A stretch of DNA of 64,000 bases from Solibacillus sp. FSL W7-1464 (GTDB lineage: Bacteria > Bacillota > Bacilli > Bacillales_A > Planococcaceae), in assembly GCF_038004425.1 (NCBI RefSeq), contig NZ_JBBORC010000001.1, positions 1,465,001-1,529,000 of the forward strand, in the 5' to 3' direction. A program made the translations under genes and the position numbers. A model generated the notes under the pieces. That model saw nothing but the letters and a program-made list of their open reading frames with translations, searched no databases and was not told the DNA's origin. Shown one piece after another: positions 43,820 through 53,371 of the stretch; positions within the stretch are counted from its first letter, which is position 1, and the number at the start of each line of letters is the position of its first letter.

Positions 43820-43937
43820 GGCTAAAGCGCCAACCCCTGGCCATTTCGGCCCATCGTGCAAAAGTGATGGTACGTTTACTTTTGCGTCGGGACCTCCAAT
43901 CGCTGGCGGAGTTAATCGGGCGCATTAGCGCTTTTGT
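43820..43937. other. GC-rich structured intergenic element
   Basis: About 115 bases of GC-rich, non-coding sequence closed by AAAGCGC (43824) and GCGCTTT (43928). Inside are three hairpins: GGCC-ATTTC-GGCC, GCAAAAGT...ACTTTTGC and CTCC...GGAG. The composition is unlike the flanks, as in the larger block at 865-1400. It may be a dispersed repeat or a structured RNA; the TTTTG tail gives weak terminator character. Confidence 0.55.
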
Positions 43938-44040
43938 TTATAATCTTGCAAAAATGTCACTTTAATAAAATATAAATCAATATGTCCTCCCAATAGCTAT
44001 TGATAAGATACCGTTAGAAATCAATTAGGGGGAATAAATT

Positions 44041-44457
44041 ATGAAAAAAGCCATTTCAATAGTATTAGGAATCTTTCTGTTAGGTCTTGGGATTTTCCTA
44101 GTGTATGAATATGTATCAGAGCCAAAAATCGTAGAGGGCGTCATGGCAAAAACGATTGATGAAAAGGGAAAACCTTCTGATATAACAAATACGTTTACAC
44201 CAGGTGAAAAAATATATTTTGCCGCAAAGAGAAACCGGTTCTGGACTAATAAAGCAGAAGTGGTTTGGTATAAAGGTGAAATTAAAACAGCGAACCGATT
44301 TTTAGTGGAGGAAGAAGTAACTGTAAACGATGCGAAATATTTCATAGCCGAGCTATCTGTTCCGGAAGGTCTTGAAGAGGGGCATTACGGTGTCACGATA
44401 TATGTAAAAGGGAAAAAAATTATGGAAACACATGCCGAATTTGATGTGAAAAAATAG
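44041..44457 (+). CDS. Membrane-anchored accessory protein of the BceAB-type module, hypothetical
   Basis: A 138-residue protein with an N-terminal signal anchor (AISIVLGIFLLGLGIFLVYEY, 4-24) and an extracellular beta-rich domain of about 110 residues (GEKIYFAAKRNRFW, EGHYGVTIYVKGKKIMETHAEF). No family recognised. It starts 20 bases before the ABC ATPase gene and so is in the same transcript; an outside domain in this position suggests a role in peptide sensing or in protecting the transporter. AGGGGGAAT precedes ATG. Confidence 0.75.
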   Translation: MKKAISIVLGIFLLGLGIFLVYEYVSEPKIVEGVMAKTIDEKGKPSDITNTFTPGEKIYFAAKRNRFWTNKAEVVWYKGEIKTANRFLVEEEVTVNDAKYFIAELSVPEGLEEGHYGVTIYVKGKKIMETHAEFDVKK

Positions 44458-44477
44458 ATGTATCTTGGAGGAAACGT

Positions 44478-45245
44478 ATGCAACCGATATTAAGCGTAGA
44501 AAAAATCGAAAAATACTACGGAAACAAAGGCAATATTACAAAAGCGATCGATAATATCAGCTTTACCGTAAATGAAGGCGAGTTTTTAGGAATCATGGGT
44601 CCTTCAGGGAGCGGAAAGACAACACTTCTGAATTGTATTTCGACAATTGATCATGTTACAACTGGCAAAATTATTATCAATAATCAGGATATTACGACAT
44701 TAAAGAAGAAAGGTCTTGAAGCATTCAGACGTGACGAGTTAGGTTTTATCTTTCAGGATTTTAATCTGCTGGATACGCTGACAGCTTATGAAAACATCGC
44801 TTTGGCTTTGACGATTCAAAAAAGAGAGGCAATGGAAATTGATCAGCTCATTAAAGCCGTTGCGGAAAAGCTCGATATTTTGGGTATCCTTAGCAAATTT
44901 CCTTTTCAACTGTCGGGAGGGCAAAAGCAAAGGGTCGCTTGTGCAAGAGCGATTGTAACCGAGCCTTCTCTCATCCTGGCTGATGAACCTACAGGTGCAC
45001 TTGATTCAAAATCATCACGATTATTGTTGGATTCTTTTGAAAAACTGAATAAAGAATACCAGTCAACAATACTAATGGTTACCCATGACTCGTTTACTGC
45101 AAGTTATGCCAATCGAATATTGTTTATAAAAGATGGTCGGATTTTTAATGAGCTCGTGCGCGGAAATGACACGAGAAAGGAATTCTTCAATAAAATCATT
45201 GAAGTGGTGACTTTACTTGGAGGCGATGTCGGCAATGTTCTCTAA
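44478..45245 (+). CDS. ABC transporter ATP-binding protein (BceA-like)
   Basis: A 255-residue ABC ATPase of the MacB/LolD-like branch. Walker A is GPSGSGKTT, the Q-loop is FIFQDFNLLDTL, the signature is LSGGQKQRV, Walker B is LILADEPTGALD, and the switch histidine is in VTHD. It energises the FtsX-like permease encoded directly downstream, whose start codon lies inside this gene. TTGGAGGAAA precedes ATG. Confidence 0.96.
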   Translation: MQPILSVEKIEKYYGNKGNITKAIDNISFTVNEGEFLGIMGPSGSGKTTLLNCISTIDHVTTGKIIINNQDITTLKKKGLEAFRRDELGFIFQDFNLLDTLTAYENIALALTIQKREAMEIDQLIKAVAEKLDILGILSKFPFQLSGGQKQRVACARAIVTEPSLILADEPTGALDSKSSRLLLDSFEKLNKEYQSTILMVTHDSFTASYANRILFIKDGRIFNELVRGNDTRKEFFNKIIEVVTLLGGDVGNVL

Positions 45246-47241
45246 AATCGCATTCAATAATGTTAAAAGAAGCTTTAAGGATTATTCAATCTATTTTCTG
45301 ACATTGACTTTAGGGGTTTGTATTTTTTACAGTTTCAACTCTCTTGACTCGCAACAAGCTATCCAGGAGATGAACAAAAATAGTGTTTTTCGTGAATCAT
45401 TAGAATTGCTCATGTCTGGAACATCAGTGTTTGTATCAGTTGTTCTTGGAGGTCTGATTGTATATGCCAATAATTTTTTGATAAAAAAACGGAAAAAAGA
45501 ACTTGGCTTATATATGACATTAGGTATGTCAAAAGGAAAAATCTCTAGAATTTTAATTGTCGAAACTCTCCTGATCGGTGTAGTATCTTTAATTGCGGGA
45601 ATTGGACTTGGGATCATAGTATCACAAGGCTTGTCGGTGCTGACGGCAAACATCTTGTCTATGGATCTTGACAAATATAAGTTTGTTTTTTCACTTGGCG
45701 CCATGATGAAATCGATTGTCTACTTTGGTATCATCTATTTGCTTGTCATGCTTTTCAACCAGTATACAATTTCCAAATACAAACTGATTGATATGTTAAA
45801 TGCTTCAAAACGTAATGAAGTAGTAAAGCTGAAAAACTCTTTCGTATCCGTGCTGACATTTATTTTATCTTTAGCTTTTCTAGTGTTTGCCTATACAAGA
45901 ATCCTAAAGACAGGTTTAAATGCTGATAGTATGGAATTGATAATCACGGTTATCGCAGGGGTATTCGGAACACTTTTATTCTTTTTCAGCCTTTCGAGCT
46001 TCTTTATCCATATTGTGCAAAAGAACAAAAAATACTATTTGAAAGATATAAATATATTTGTCTTAAGACAAATAAACAATAAGATCAATACGAACTTCCT
46101 TTCCATGACAATTATCTGTCTAATGCTTTTTTTAACAATCTCACTCATCTTTACTGCTTTTGATTTAAAAGGAACGATAGATAAGAATTCAGCAAAAAAT
46201 TTGCCTTTCGATGCTTCGGCGTTTCTCGTAGCTGATCAAGATGAAGAACCTGCAGTGAATGATATAGAAGTCTATTTAAATAATATTGACTTTACATTTG
46301 AACCATATGAAAAACATGCTTTCTTTGATGAATACCTCCTTGATTTAACGATTGAGGACCTGTTATCAAAATATTTAAGCGAACAGGAACAGATTGCTAT
46401 ACAGGAAAATTACTTATATGGTCCAGTTTCAGCAATAAAAATTTCGGATTATAATGCAATTATCAATCTGAAGGGGCAAGAGGCTGTTGCTCTAAAAGAT
46501 GATGAGGTACTTATTGTATCAAGCTATGGCGAGATGATCCAAGCTTTGCCTGAGTATATGAAGAATGAAGAAAACATTGTAATTGAGGATAAAGCATATA
46601 CAATCAGAAATGATGTGGCTATTGAAGAAAATATAAGAATTAACAAGAGCAGTAAGTTCTTTTATCTTATCATTCCTGATAATTTTACAGGAAACCTCCA
46701 ACTAGAGTTCTCAAGTTTTAACGTATTATATGAAGAGCGCTACTTTGAAAAATCCGAAGAGAGATTTTCTAACTTATTTAATGATCTGGAAGAAAATAAA
46801 TATAGAAACATTCATCCGGGATTGGTCATCGGAAGTACAATCGATCAAATCAAAGAGCGAGAAAATGGTTCAGCGGCATTATTTCTATTCCTTGGCCTGT
46901 TTTTAGGGCTCATCTTTATTATATCGAGCGCAGCTGTTATGGCGTTGCAGCAGTTATCTGATGCAAGTGACAGCTTGGAACGCTATATATCACTAAAGAA
47001 AATCGGTGTCACGGATAAAATGATAAACGGGGCTATATTAAAACAATGTCTCATTTATTTTTTACTCCCTCTAGGTCTTGCGGTCATTCATTCGATTGTT
47101 GGAATCAAGGCGGTCAGCGGAATGTTCCATTTCAACTATGAAAGCATACTGATCAGTTCAGTGATCCTTGTTATCATTTATGGCGGGTATTTCTATGCAA
47201 CGTATGTTGGTGTGAAGAATATTGTAAAAGGCAGTAATTAA
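45235..47241 (+). CDS. FtsX-like ABC permease (BceB-like)
   Basis: A 668-residue permease with ten membrane segments and one large extracellular domain (about residues 305-545) between segments 7 and 8, exactly the BceB layout. That domain binds the antimicrobial peptide or its lipid II-type target in characterised systems. The start ATG 45235 (MFSKIAFNN) overlaps the ATPase gene by 11 bases with GGAGG 11 bases upstream; an in-frame TTG at 45217 lies ahead of it. A terminator follows. Confidence 0.95.
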   Translation: MFSKIAFNNVKRSFKDYSIYFLTLTLGVCIFYSFNSLDSQQAIQEMNKNSVFRESLELLMSGTSVFVSVVLGGLIVYANNFLIKKRKKELGLYMTLGMSKGKISRILIVETLLIGVVSLIAGIGLGIIVSQGLSVLTANILSMDLDKYKFVFSLGAMMKSIVYFGIIYLLVMLFNQYTISKYKLIDMLNASKRNEVVKLKNSFVSVLTFILSLAFLVFAYTRILKTGLNADSMELIITVIAGVFGTLLFFFSLSSFFIHIVQKNKKYYLKDINIFVLRQINNKINTNFLSMTIICLMLFLTISLIFTAFDLKGTIDKNSAKNLPFDASAFLVADQDEEPAVNDIEVYLNNIDFTFEPYEKHAFFDEYLLDLTIEDLLSKYLSEQEQIAIQENYLYGPVSAIKISDYNAIINLKGQEAVALKDDEVLIVSSYGEMIQALPEYMKNEENIVIEDKAYTIRNDVAIEENIRINKSSKFFYLIIPDNFTGNLQLEFSSFNVLYEERYFEKSEERFSNLFNDLEENKYRNIHPGLVIGSTIDQIKERENGSAALFLFLGLFLGLIFIISSAAVMALQQLSDASDSLERYISLKKIGVTDKMINGAILKQCLIYFLLPLGLAVIHSIVGIKAVSGMFHFNYESILISSVILVIIYGGYFYATYVGVKNIVKGSN

Positions 47242-47267
47242 GTAGCGTAAATGGCTATAATCTAAAG

Positions 47268-47303
47268 AAGAACGAATTTCCGCAAAGGGAATTCGTTCTT
47301 TTC
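47268..47303 (+). terminator. Terminator of the BceAB-type operon
   Basis: AAGAACGAATT-CC pairs with GG-AATTCGTTCTT, then TTTT. Confidence 0.8.
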
Positions 47304-47320
47304 AAGTTGTTCTCGACAGG

Positions 47321-49021
47321 TTATGAATTAATATCCTGAATTAATTTTTCCAAAAATTCTCCCATACGTTTTACAGTTGACTCTGAAAAGTCAAAATCCA
47401 CACCCGTTTCTTTGTATATTGCTGCAATGGATTGATTGTAATCGGCACTTGCACCTTTTTTATAATACTCGACAGCTTGCTGAGGATTCTTTTGATAATT
47501 TTCAAGTAATTGAAGGGCACCGAGCATTGACATCGAGTATTCAATATCATAAAAAGGATATTGAATAAAGTGCAGCGTCCCGATCCAGCTCATGCCGATT
47601 TCCTCTTCCAGTCCATTAGTATCGACAGGGTTCAAGCCGTAACGTTTTGAAATTTCAAAGAACTTTTTATCACGTTCCTGCGCAGTATGCTGAGGATTTG
47701 TATACATCCAATGCTGGAAAAGGTCTCCTGACAATGGGCCGAATAACATCGTAAATGCCCGTCTAAGCTCTTCACGTTGCGCGCTTTTGAATTCCTGTTC
47801 TTCAGGATAAAACAGATTAAACTTATCCAATAACAACAATTCCATTCCGTGTGAATACAATTCAGCGATTTCCGCCCGCCACTGGAATTCTTCAATAGGG
47901 CCTTGTTCCGAGGCTTGGAGATAACCATTTACCGCGTGACCCATTTCATGAATTAGCGCAATAAGCGAGAAAAAGGAAGGACTGAAGTTTGCAAAAACGA
48001 AAGTATCCCCGGATACAGGTAAAGGGACACAGAAGCCACCCGGACTTTTCCCTTTACGGTCTCCAAGATCAAGCAATCCATTTTCTCTCATATATTCCAA
48101 ACGGTCTAAAAAATACGGGTCTGTTTTTCCTAACATCTCGGCAACACCGTCCAAAAGCGCGGGCGTTTCAGAATAAGGAGGATTTTTAAGCAGTTTTGCG
48201 GTATTATCCCAAGGGCGATATGTATCGACACCAAGTTTAGACTTAAAAACTTCTGCAAGCCTGTTCCAGGCCGGAATAATATGCAGTTCAACATTTTCAT
48301 GAAAGTTATAACAATCTTCTATACTGTACTCGCGATTTTTTGCTACAAACATATAATCACGGTAATTATTAAAACCCGCATTGACTGCAATTTGATGGCG
48401 CAGCTGAACGAGCTCATCCATGAGTGCATCCGTTTCAGGTTTAATTTGACGGTAGGCTCCTCTAATTAAATGGTAAGCTTTTTCACGAACACTTCTGTCC
48501 AAATTATCCAGCTGGGATTCGATAAATGGGAAAGGTTTTTCTTCTCCGTCCCATTCAACTGTAAGTCCGCCCATAATTTCACTGTACTTTGTGCTTAGTT
48601 CCTGTTCCTTTACAAACAGCGGGATATTTTCTTCTCTAAACAGTTTTAGCTTTGATTGTCTAAAATTACGCATTAAGCCGTATCGCTCTTCATCCAATTC
48701 ACTGAAAAAAGGTGATTCACAGCACTTTTCATTTAGTTTTGCCTCATATTTCATCATCAAAGGTTGAATGACTTGCTGATCATGAAGGTAAGTTGATTTG
48801 ATATCCGGATCATCTGTATTTCGGTAGAAGTCGACTAAATGGCCAGTCAATGCTTCTTCAATTTCAAAGCGTAAATTCTTTTCTTCTTCAATCCAATTCT
48901 CCAGGTCACTTACGGATTCAATCGAAACATTAAGTAACCGTTGAAAATGGACTTCCATTCCTTCGAGATCTTTCAAATCAATTAATTCCTTATAATAGTT
49001 AATACTTTTTGCTTGAGACAT
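47321..49021 (-). CDS. M3-family oligoendopeptidase
   Basis: A 566-residue zinc metallopeptidase of the PepF/thimet type. The zinc motif HEMGH is at 358-362 and the third ligand is Glu387 in AEIAELYSHG. The N-terminal helical domain and the HEMGHAVNGYLQ and SADYNQSIAAIYKETGVDF regions fit the family. It degrades short peptides in the cytosol. AAGGGAG precedes ATG. Single gene. Confidence 0.93.
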   Translation of the reverse strand: MSQAKSINYYKELIDLKDLEGMEVHFQRLLNVSIESVSDLENWIEEEKNLRFEIEEALTGHLVDFYRNTDDPDIKSTYLHDQQVIQPLMMKYEAKLNEKCCESPFFSELDEERYGLMRNFRQSKLKLFREENIPLFVKEQELSTKYSEIMGGLTVEWDGEEKPFPFIESQLDNLDRSVREKAYHLIRGAYRQIKPETDALMDELVQLRHQIAVNAGFNNYRDYMFVAKNREYSIEDCYNFHENVELHIIPAWNRLAEVFKSKLGVDTYRPWDNTAKLLKNPPYSETPALLDGVAEMLGKTDPYFLDRLEYMRENGLLDLGDRKGKSPGGFCVPLPVSGDTFVFANFSPSFFSLIALIHEMGHAVNGYLQASEQGPIEEFQWRAEIAELYSHGMELLLLDKFNLFYPEEQEFKSAQREELRRAFTMLFGPLSGDLFQHWMYTNPQHTAQERDKKFFEISKRYGLNPVDTNGLEEEIGMSWIGTLHFIQYPFYDIEYSMSMLGALQLLENYQKNPQQAVEYYKKGASADYNQSIAAIYKETGVDFDFSESTVKRMGEFLEKLIQDINS

Positions 49022-49139
49022 GAATAATACTCCCTTTACCTTCAGATTATTTTGACTAATGAATTAATTATATTATAGATTGCCGCCGATTCATTCTATT
49101 TTTCAAAAAAAATTCGATGTAGAAAAGTATTCTCTAAAT

Positions 49140-49189
49140 AATTGCTTGCTTATATATCATTCGACTTATAATATAAGTATATTCTTATA
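49140..49189 (+). promoter_or_regulatory. ars promoter and ArsR operator
   Basis: A perfect -10 TATAAT at 49167-49172 with TTGCTT-like -35 sequence 15-19 bases before it. Immediately downstream, TATAAG-N6-CTTATA (49172-49189) is an inverted repeat placed to block polymerase, as ArsR sites are. Confidence 0.65.
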
Positions 49190-49210
49190 TAGTAATAGAG
49201 GTGTTGATAA

Positions 49211-49525
49211 GTGGAAATTGAATTAATGGAAAAGCAGTTAAAAGCGGTTGCTGATCTAAATCGGTTGAAAATTCTTGCATGCCTGAAAAAGGGGGAAGTT
49301 TGCGTTTGTGATTTTACAGATGTGTTGAATATTTCTCAGCCCGCGGTTAGTCAACATTTACGGAAGCTAAAAGAGGCGGGTATTATTGCCGAGCGGAAAG
49401 TCGGTACATGGAAGCATTATCGCATTCATGAAGACCAAACAGAATTGATGCGAAATATCCTTGTCTCAATTGAAACGCAGCCGTCTTGTGACTGTAAAAT
49501 TAGCGGGATATGTATGGAGGAGTAG
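49211..49525 (+). CDS. arsR: ArsR-family metalloregulator
   Basis: A 104-residue winged-helix repressor. The metal site CVC (Cys31, Cys33) lies in KKGEVCVCDFTDVL, followed by the recognition helix SQPAVSQHLRKLKEAG. Three further cysteines sit at the C-terminus (CDCKISGIC). It should release its operator on binding arsenite or antimonite. GTG start 7 bases after AGAGGTG. First gene of arsRBC plus a fourth gene. Confidence 0.95.
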   Translation: MEIELMEKQLKAVADLNRLKILACLKKGEVCVCDFTDVLNISQPAVSQHLRKLKEAGIIAERKVGTWKHYRIHEDQTELMRNILVSIETQPSCDCKISGICMEE

Positions 49526-49528
49526 AAT

Positions 49529-50824
49529 TTGAGTCTATTTGTAATAGCAGCATTTATTTTTATCGTGACGCTCATATTTGTTATTTGGCAGCCTAGAGGA
49601 CTGAACATTGGCTGGTCGGCCATGGCAGGGGCAATTATTGCTTTAATGGCAGGTGTTGTTGATATTACCGATGTTGGAACAGTGATCGATATTACGTGGA
49701 ATGCAACATTGTCCTTTGTTGCAATCATACTGATCTCGCTTGTTCTGGATGAAATCGGCCTGTTTGAATGGGCTGCACTTCATATGGCTCGTGGAGCAAA
49801 AGGCAATGGAATCAAGATGTTTGTCTATGTCAGCTTGCTTGGTGCAGTCGTTGCAGCATTGTTTGCGAATGACGGAGCGGCATTGATTTTAACGCCGATC
49901 GTCCTGGCGATGGTCCGTAATTTGCAGTTTAGTGAGAAAATGATTTTTCCGTTTATTATGGCGAGCGGATTTATAGCGGATACGACAAGTTTGCCGTTTG
50001 TCGTAAGTAACTTAGTAAATATTGTTTCCGCGGACTTCTTTCACATAGGGTTTGTAGAGTATGCAGCACGTATGATGATCCCAAACATTTTTTCGTTAGT
50101 CGCCACGATAACTGTTCTACTCGTTTACTTCAATAAATCGATTCCACTCTCGTACGATGAATCGATGCTAAAAGAACCGAAACAGGCAATTAAAGATATA
50201 AAGATGTTCAGGTTGTCTTGGGTTGTACTGGCCGTTTTAGTGGGGGGCTATTTCTCAAGTGAATATATCGGTCTGCCGGTATCGCTCGTTGCCGGAATTG
50301 TAGCGATTTTCTTCTTATTTATGGCGAAGCAAAGTACAGTAGTCAATACGAAAGCGGTCATTAAAAGTGCACCGTGGAACATTGTCTTTTTCTCTATCGG
50401 CATGTATGTAGTCGTATACGGTTTAGGAAATGCAGGACTAACTCCGGCACTAGCCAGCTTCATTGAGTGGACAGCCGATCAAGGGTTATTTGCTGCTACA
50501 GTCGGAATGGGCTTTATGGCAGCATTTTTATCTTCTGTTATGAACAATATGCCAACAGTTATGGTGAATGCACTGGCGATTGCGGAAACATCAACAAGCG
50601 GAATGATACGTGAAGCGCTCATTTATGCCAATGTCATTGGTTCAGATTTGGGTCCTAAGATTACACCGATCGGATCACTTGCAACATTGGTTTGGTTATA
50701 TGTATTGTCACAAAAAGGTGTGAAAATTCCTTGGGGTACCTACATTAAAACAGGAATTGTTTTGACGGTCCCAATTTTGTTCTTCACACTGATCGGACTT
50801 TACATAACATTATTACTTTATTAA
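49529..50824 (+). CDS. arsB: Arsenite/antimonite efflux pump ArsB
   Basis: A 431-residue membrane carrier with about 11-12 hydrophobic segments. Typical ArsB stretches are [46 protein letters not shown] and [17 protein letters not shown], and [23 protein letters not shown]. It exports arsenite by exchange with protons. The TTG start follows GGAGGA and lies 3 bases after arsR, so translation is coupled. Confidence 0.97.
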   Translation: MSLFVIAAFIFIVTLIFVIWQPRGLNIGWSAMAGAIIALMAGVVDITDVGTVIDITWNATLSFVAIILISLVLDEIGLFEWAALHMARGAKGNGIKMFVYVSLLGAVVAALFANDGAALILTPIVLAMVRNLQFSEKMIFPFIMASGFIADTTSLPFVVSNLVNIVSADFFHIGFVEYAARMMIPNIFSLVATITVLLVYFNKSIPLSYDESMLKEPKQAIKDIKMFRLSWVVLAVLVGGYFSSEYIGLPVSLVAGIVAIFFLFMAKQSTVVNTKAVIKSAPWNIVFFSIGMYVVVYGLGNAGLTPALASFIEWTADQGLFAATVGMGFMAAFLSSVMNNMPTVMVNALAIAETSTSGMIREALIYANVIGSDLGPKITPIGSLATLVWLYVLSQKGVKIPWGTYIKTGIVLTVPILFFTLIGLYITLLLY

Positions 50825-50838
50825 AAGGGGGAATCGAG

Positions 50839-51264
50839 ATGACGAAGAAAATTCTGTATTTTTTATGTACGGGAAACTCATGCCGCTCACAAATGGCTGA
50901 TGGCTGGGCGAAGGAGTTATTACCGGATGATTGGGAAGTCTATTCTGCGGGGATTGAAACACATGGTGTCAATCCAAATGCAATTAAAGCAATGAATGAG
51001 GTCGGGATCGATATTTCCAATCATACATCGGATTTAATTGATGAAGAAATCCTAAAGACCGCAACGTTAGTTGTAACACTTTGCGGGGATGCGGCAGATA
51101 AATGTCCGGTCACTCCACCGGATGTACGCCGTGAGCATTGGGGATTTGAAGATCCGGCGAAAGCAGTAGGATCAGCGGATGAAAAATGGCTTGTTTTCCA
51201 ACAGGTACGTGATGCGATTGGAACACGTATTGAACAGTTTGTAAATGAAGAAATAAAAGGATAA
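50839..51264 (+). CDS. arsC: Arsenate reductase (thioredoxin-coupled)
   Basis: A 141-residue low-molecular-weight-phosphatase-fold enzyme that reduces arsenate to arsenite. The P-loop CTGNSCR gives Cys10, Cys15 and Arg16; the redox pair is Cys82 and Cys89 ([10 protein letters not shown]). The same Cys10/82/89 triad defines the pI258-type, thioredoxin-dependent ArsC. Follows arsB by 14 bases with AAGGGGG before ATG. Confidence 0.97.
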   Translation: MTKKILYFLCTGNSCRSQMADGWAKELLPDDWEVYSAGIETHGVNPNAIKAMNEVGIDISNHTSDLIDEEILKTATLVVTLCGDAADKCPVTPPDVRREHWGFEDPAKAVGSADEKWLVFQQVRDAIGTRIEQFVNEEIKG

Positions 51265-51306
51265 CATGTTCTCAAAGGAAATCGCTCGGATAAAGGAGTT
51301 TTTGTC

Positions 51307-52263
51307 ATGATTTCAAGAGATCAACTGGAAAAGAACCAAGTAACGATATATATCATAACTTTATTATTGGCGGGATTTTCAGGATTGAATTTTTCGCGGT
51401 TGCAAAGTCAACTGGAAAATTCAATCCCCCTGATTCTTGGAATTTTAATGTACAGTATGTTTGTTCAAATTCCATTTGCTTCATTAAAAAAATCCTTTGT
51501 AAACAGGCGCTTTTTTTACGCAATCTGTATAGTCAATTTTTTTGCGGTACCAATTGTCGTATGGGTGCTGACGTTCTTTATTCCATATTATCCGCCACTA
51601 TTATTAGGTGTTTACCTTGTTTTACTCACCCCATGCATTGATTACGTCATTGTATTTACAGCGCTTGGCAAGGGGAATGAAAAGGCGATGCTCAGTGCAA
51701 CCCCTTTTTTGTTTGTTGCACAAATGCTGTTACTGCCGTTTTATTTATGGCTGTTTATCGGCGAAAAAGCGGCAAATGTAGTAGAGGTCGCTCCATTTGT
51801 TGAAGCATTTGTTACCTTTATTGTATTGCCATTATTTTTTGCGCTGATTGTACAACTTCTTTCAAAAGAGGGCGGTCGTGTTTATGAGGGGTCTTCCTGG
51901 CTCCCGGTACCATTCATGGCTTTAACTTTGTTTGTAATAGTTGCTTCTCAAATTGGCAAATTGGCGGGTACATTCGAATTGATTTTAAAAGTGATACCGA
52001 TTTACATAGCATTTATGATCATTATGCCTTTTATCTCAAAGATAGTCGGGAAATGGCTAAAGCTCGATATCAGCACAGGCCGTGCACTAATCTTTAGCGG
52101 TTCGACACGTAATTCACTTGTTGTATTACCGTTTGCACTTGCAATGCCTGAGGAAATCCGTTCGCTCGTTGTAGCAGTTATTGTAACCCAGACAATTGTT
52201 GAGATTATAGGAGAGCTTATATATATTCGCATTATTCCGCAATTTGTCTTGCGTGATATATAG
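51307..52263 (+). CDS. Bile acid:sodium symporter / ACR3-like arsenic resistance carrier
   Basis: A 318-residue membrane protein with ten hydrophobic segments in the BASS/ACR3 fold (PLILGILMYSMFVQIPFASL, LTPCIDYVIVFTALGKGNE, STRNSLVVLPFALAMPEE). The last motif resembles the conserved FTASGNNFELA-type region of ACR3 but is divergent, so it may carry an arsenical other than arsenite. It lies 42 bases behind arsC with GATAAAGGAG before ATG, hence a fourth ars-operon member. Confidence 0.85.
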   Translation: MISRDQLEKNQVTIYIITLLLAGFSGLNFSRLQSQLENSIPLILGILMYSMFVQIPFASLKKSFVNRRFFYAICIVNFFAVPIVVWVLTFFIPYYPPLLLGVYLVLLTPCIDYVIVFTALGKGNEKAMLSATPFLFVAQMLLLPFYLWLFIGEKAANVVEVAPFVEAFVTFIVLPLFFALIVQLLSKEGGRVYEGSSWLPVPFMALTLFVIVASQIGKLAGTFELILKVIPIYIAFMIIMPFISKIVGKWLKLDISTGRALIFSGSTRNSLVVLPFALAMPEEIRSLVVAVIVTQTIVEIIGELIYIRIIPQFVLRDI

Positions 52264-52390
52264 AGTATAAGCTCTTTACTGGCTATTGCTCCTGGGCTGC
52301 TTTACAATTTTGAAAAGAGGGATCAAACTGCGCGTTTTATGTAGTATAATCTTCATTACTATGTATTTTAAATAGAAAAGGAGTTTTAGC

Positions 52391-53320
52391 ATGAAAATCG
52401 AGGACTGGTTAAATAAAGAAACATCAACAATCGCAAATAAGTTAATCGACTATAACAAAAAACATATTGAAGTTGAAAAATCGATTGGATTCACGGGCCG
52501 TGATCAAATCCATCATATTTTGGATAGCTTTTATGAAATTTTCTTCCCGACGATTTATAATCAAGGTGTTGTCGATGAAACACGTACATTGATGAAATTG
52601 AATAATAATCTTCGTCAATCAGCATTGGATTTGCGTGATATTATCGAAAAAGTATTAGTCTACCAAAACTTTGATAACTGTGATGGCCAATGCCGAGAAA
52701 AAGCGGATCATGTTGTGATGAAGTTAATGGACCGTTTCCCGGAAATCCGTGAAACGATTCAAACTGATATCCAGGCTGCTTATAACGGAGATCCGGCTGC
52801 TACCTCAACAGAAGAAATCATGTTAAGCTACCCGTCGATTCGCGCTGTATTTATCCACCGTATCGCACATGAGCTATATAAAATGGATGTCACAATCGTA
52901 CCTCGTATTATGTCTGAATATGCACATCAGTTAACAGGGATAGATATTCATCCGGGGGCGAAAATCGGCCATTCATTTTTCATTGACCACGGTACAGGTG
53001 TTGTTGTTGGTGAAACATGCACAATCGGTAACAATGTTAAAATCTATCAAGGTGTGACATTAGGTGCCTTAAGTTTTCCGCTCGACGAAAACGGAAATCC
53101 GATTAAAGGTGTAAAGCGTCATCCGAATATTGAGGATAATGTTGTCATCTACGCCGGTGCTACCATTTTAGGCGGGAAAACGACAATTGGCCATGACACA
53201 GTGCTTGGCAGTAATATTTGGCTGACATATTCAGTTCCGCCATATTCACGTGTGTACAATTCTCAGCCATCCCCGAATATCAGCAATAGTAAAGAAGTTG
53301 TAATTGAGTACGAAATTTAA
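52391..53320 (+). CDS. epsC: Serine O-acetyltransferase (EpsC type)
   Basis: Makes O-acetylserine from serine and acetyl-CoA, the first step of cysteine synthesis. The 309 residues comprise an N-terminal helical domain and a left-handed beta-helix from about 195 (GIDIHPGAKIGHSFFIDHGTGVVVGETCTIGNNVKIYQGVTLG), with the catalytic Asp-His pair in DHGTG and HPNIEDNVVIYAGATILGG. This is the longer SAT variant distinct from CysE. AAAGGAG precedes ATG; a TATAAT -10 lies at about 52347. No T-box or SAM element seen upstream. Confidence 0.92.
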   Translation: MKIEDWLNKETSTIANKLIDYNKKHIEVEKSIGFTGRDQIHHILDSFYEIFFPTIYNQGVVDETRTLMKLNNNLRQSALDLRDIIEKVLVYQNFDNCDGQCREKADHVVMKLMDRFPEIRETIQTDIQAAYNGDPAATSTEEIMLSYPSIRAVFIHRIAHELYKMDVTIVPRIMSEYAHQLTGIDIHPGAKIGHSFFIDHGTGVVVGETCTIGNNVKIYQGVTLGALSFPLDENGNPIKGVKRHPNIEDNVVIYAGATILGGKTTIGHDTVLGSNIWLTYSVPPYSRVYNSQPSPNISNSKEVVIEYEI

Positions 53321-53335
53321 ATCGAATAGCCAGTG

Positions 53336-53371
53336 AAAAGAGAGATAAAGTTTATACTTTATCTCTCTTTT
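53336..53371. terminator. Bidirectional terminator overlapping the CPBP stop codon
   Basis: AAAAGAGAGATAAAG pairs perfectly with CTTTATCTCTCTTTT. The stop codon of the reverse CPBP gene lies in the stem. Confidence 0.85.

Noticed and set aside
43716-43925. 69-codon reverse frame across the GC-rich element at 43.8 kb
   Set aside because: It crosses a terminator and a structured element, has no ribosome site and no recognisable product.
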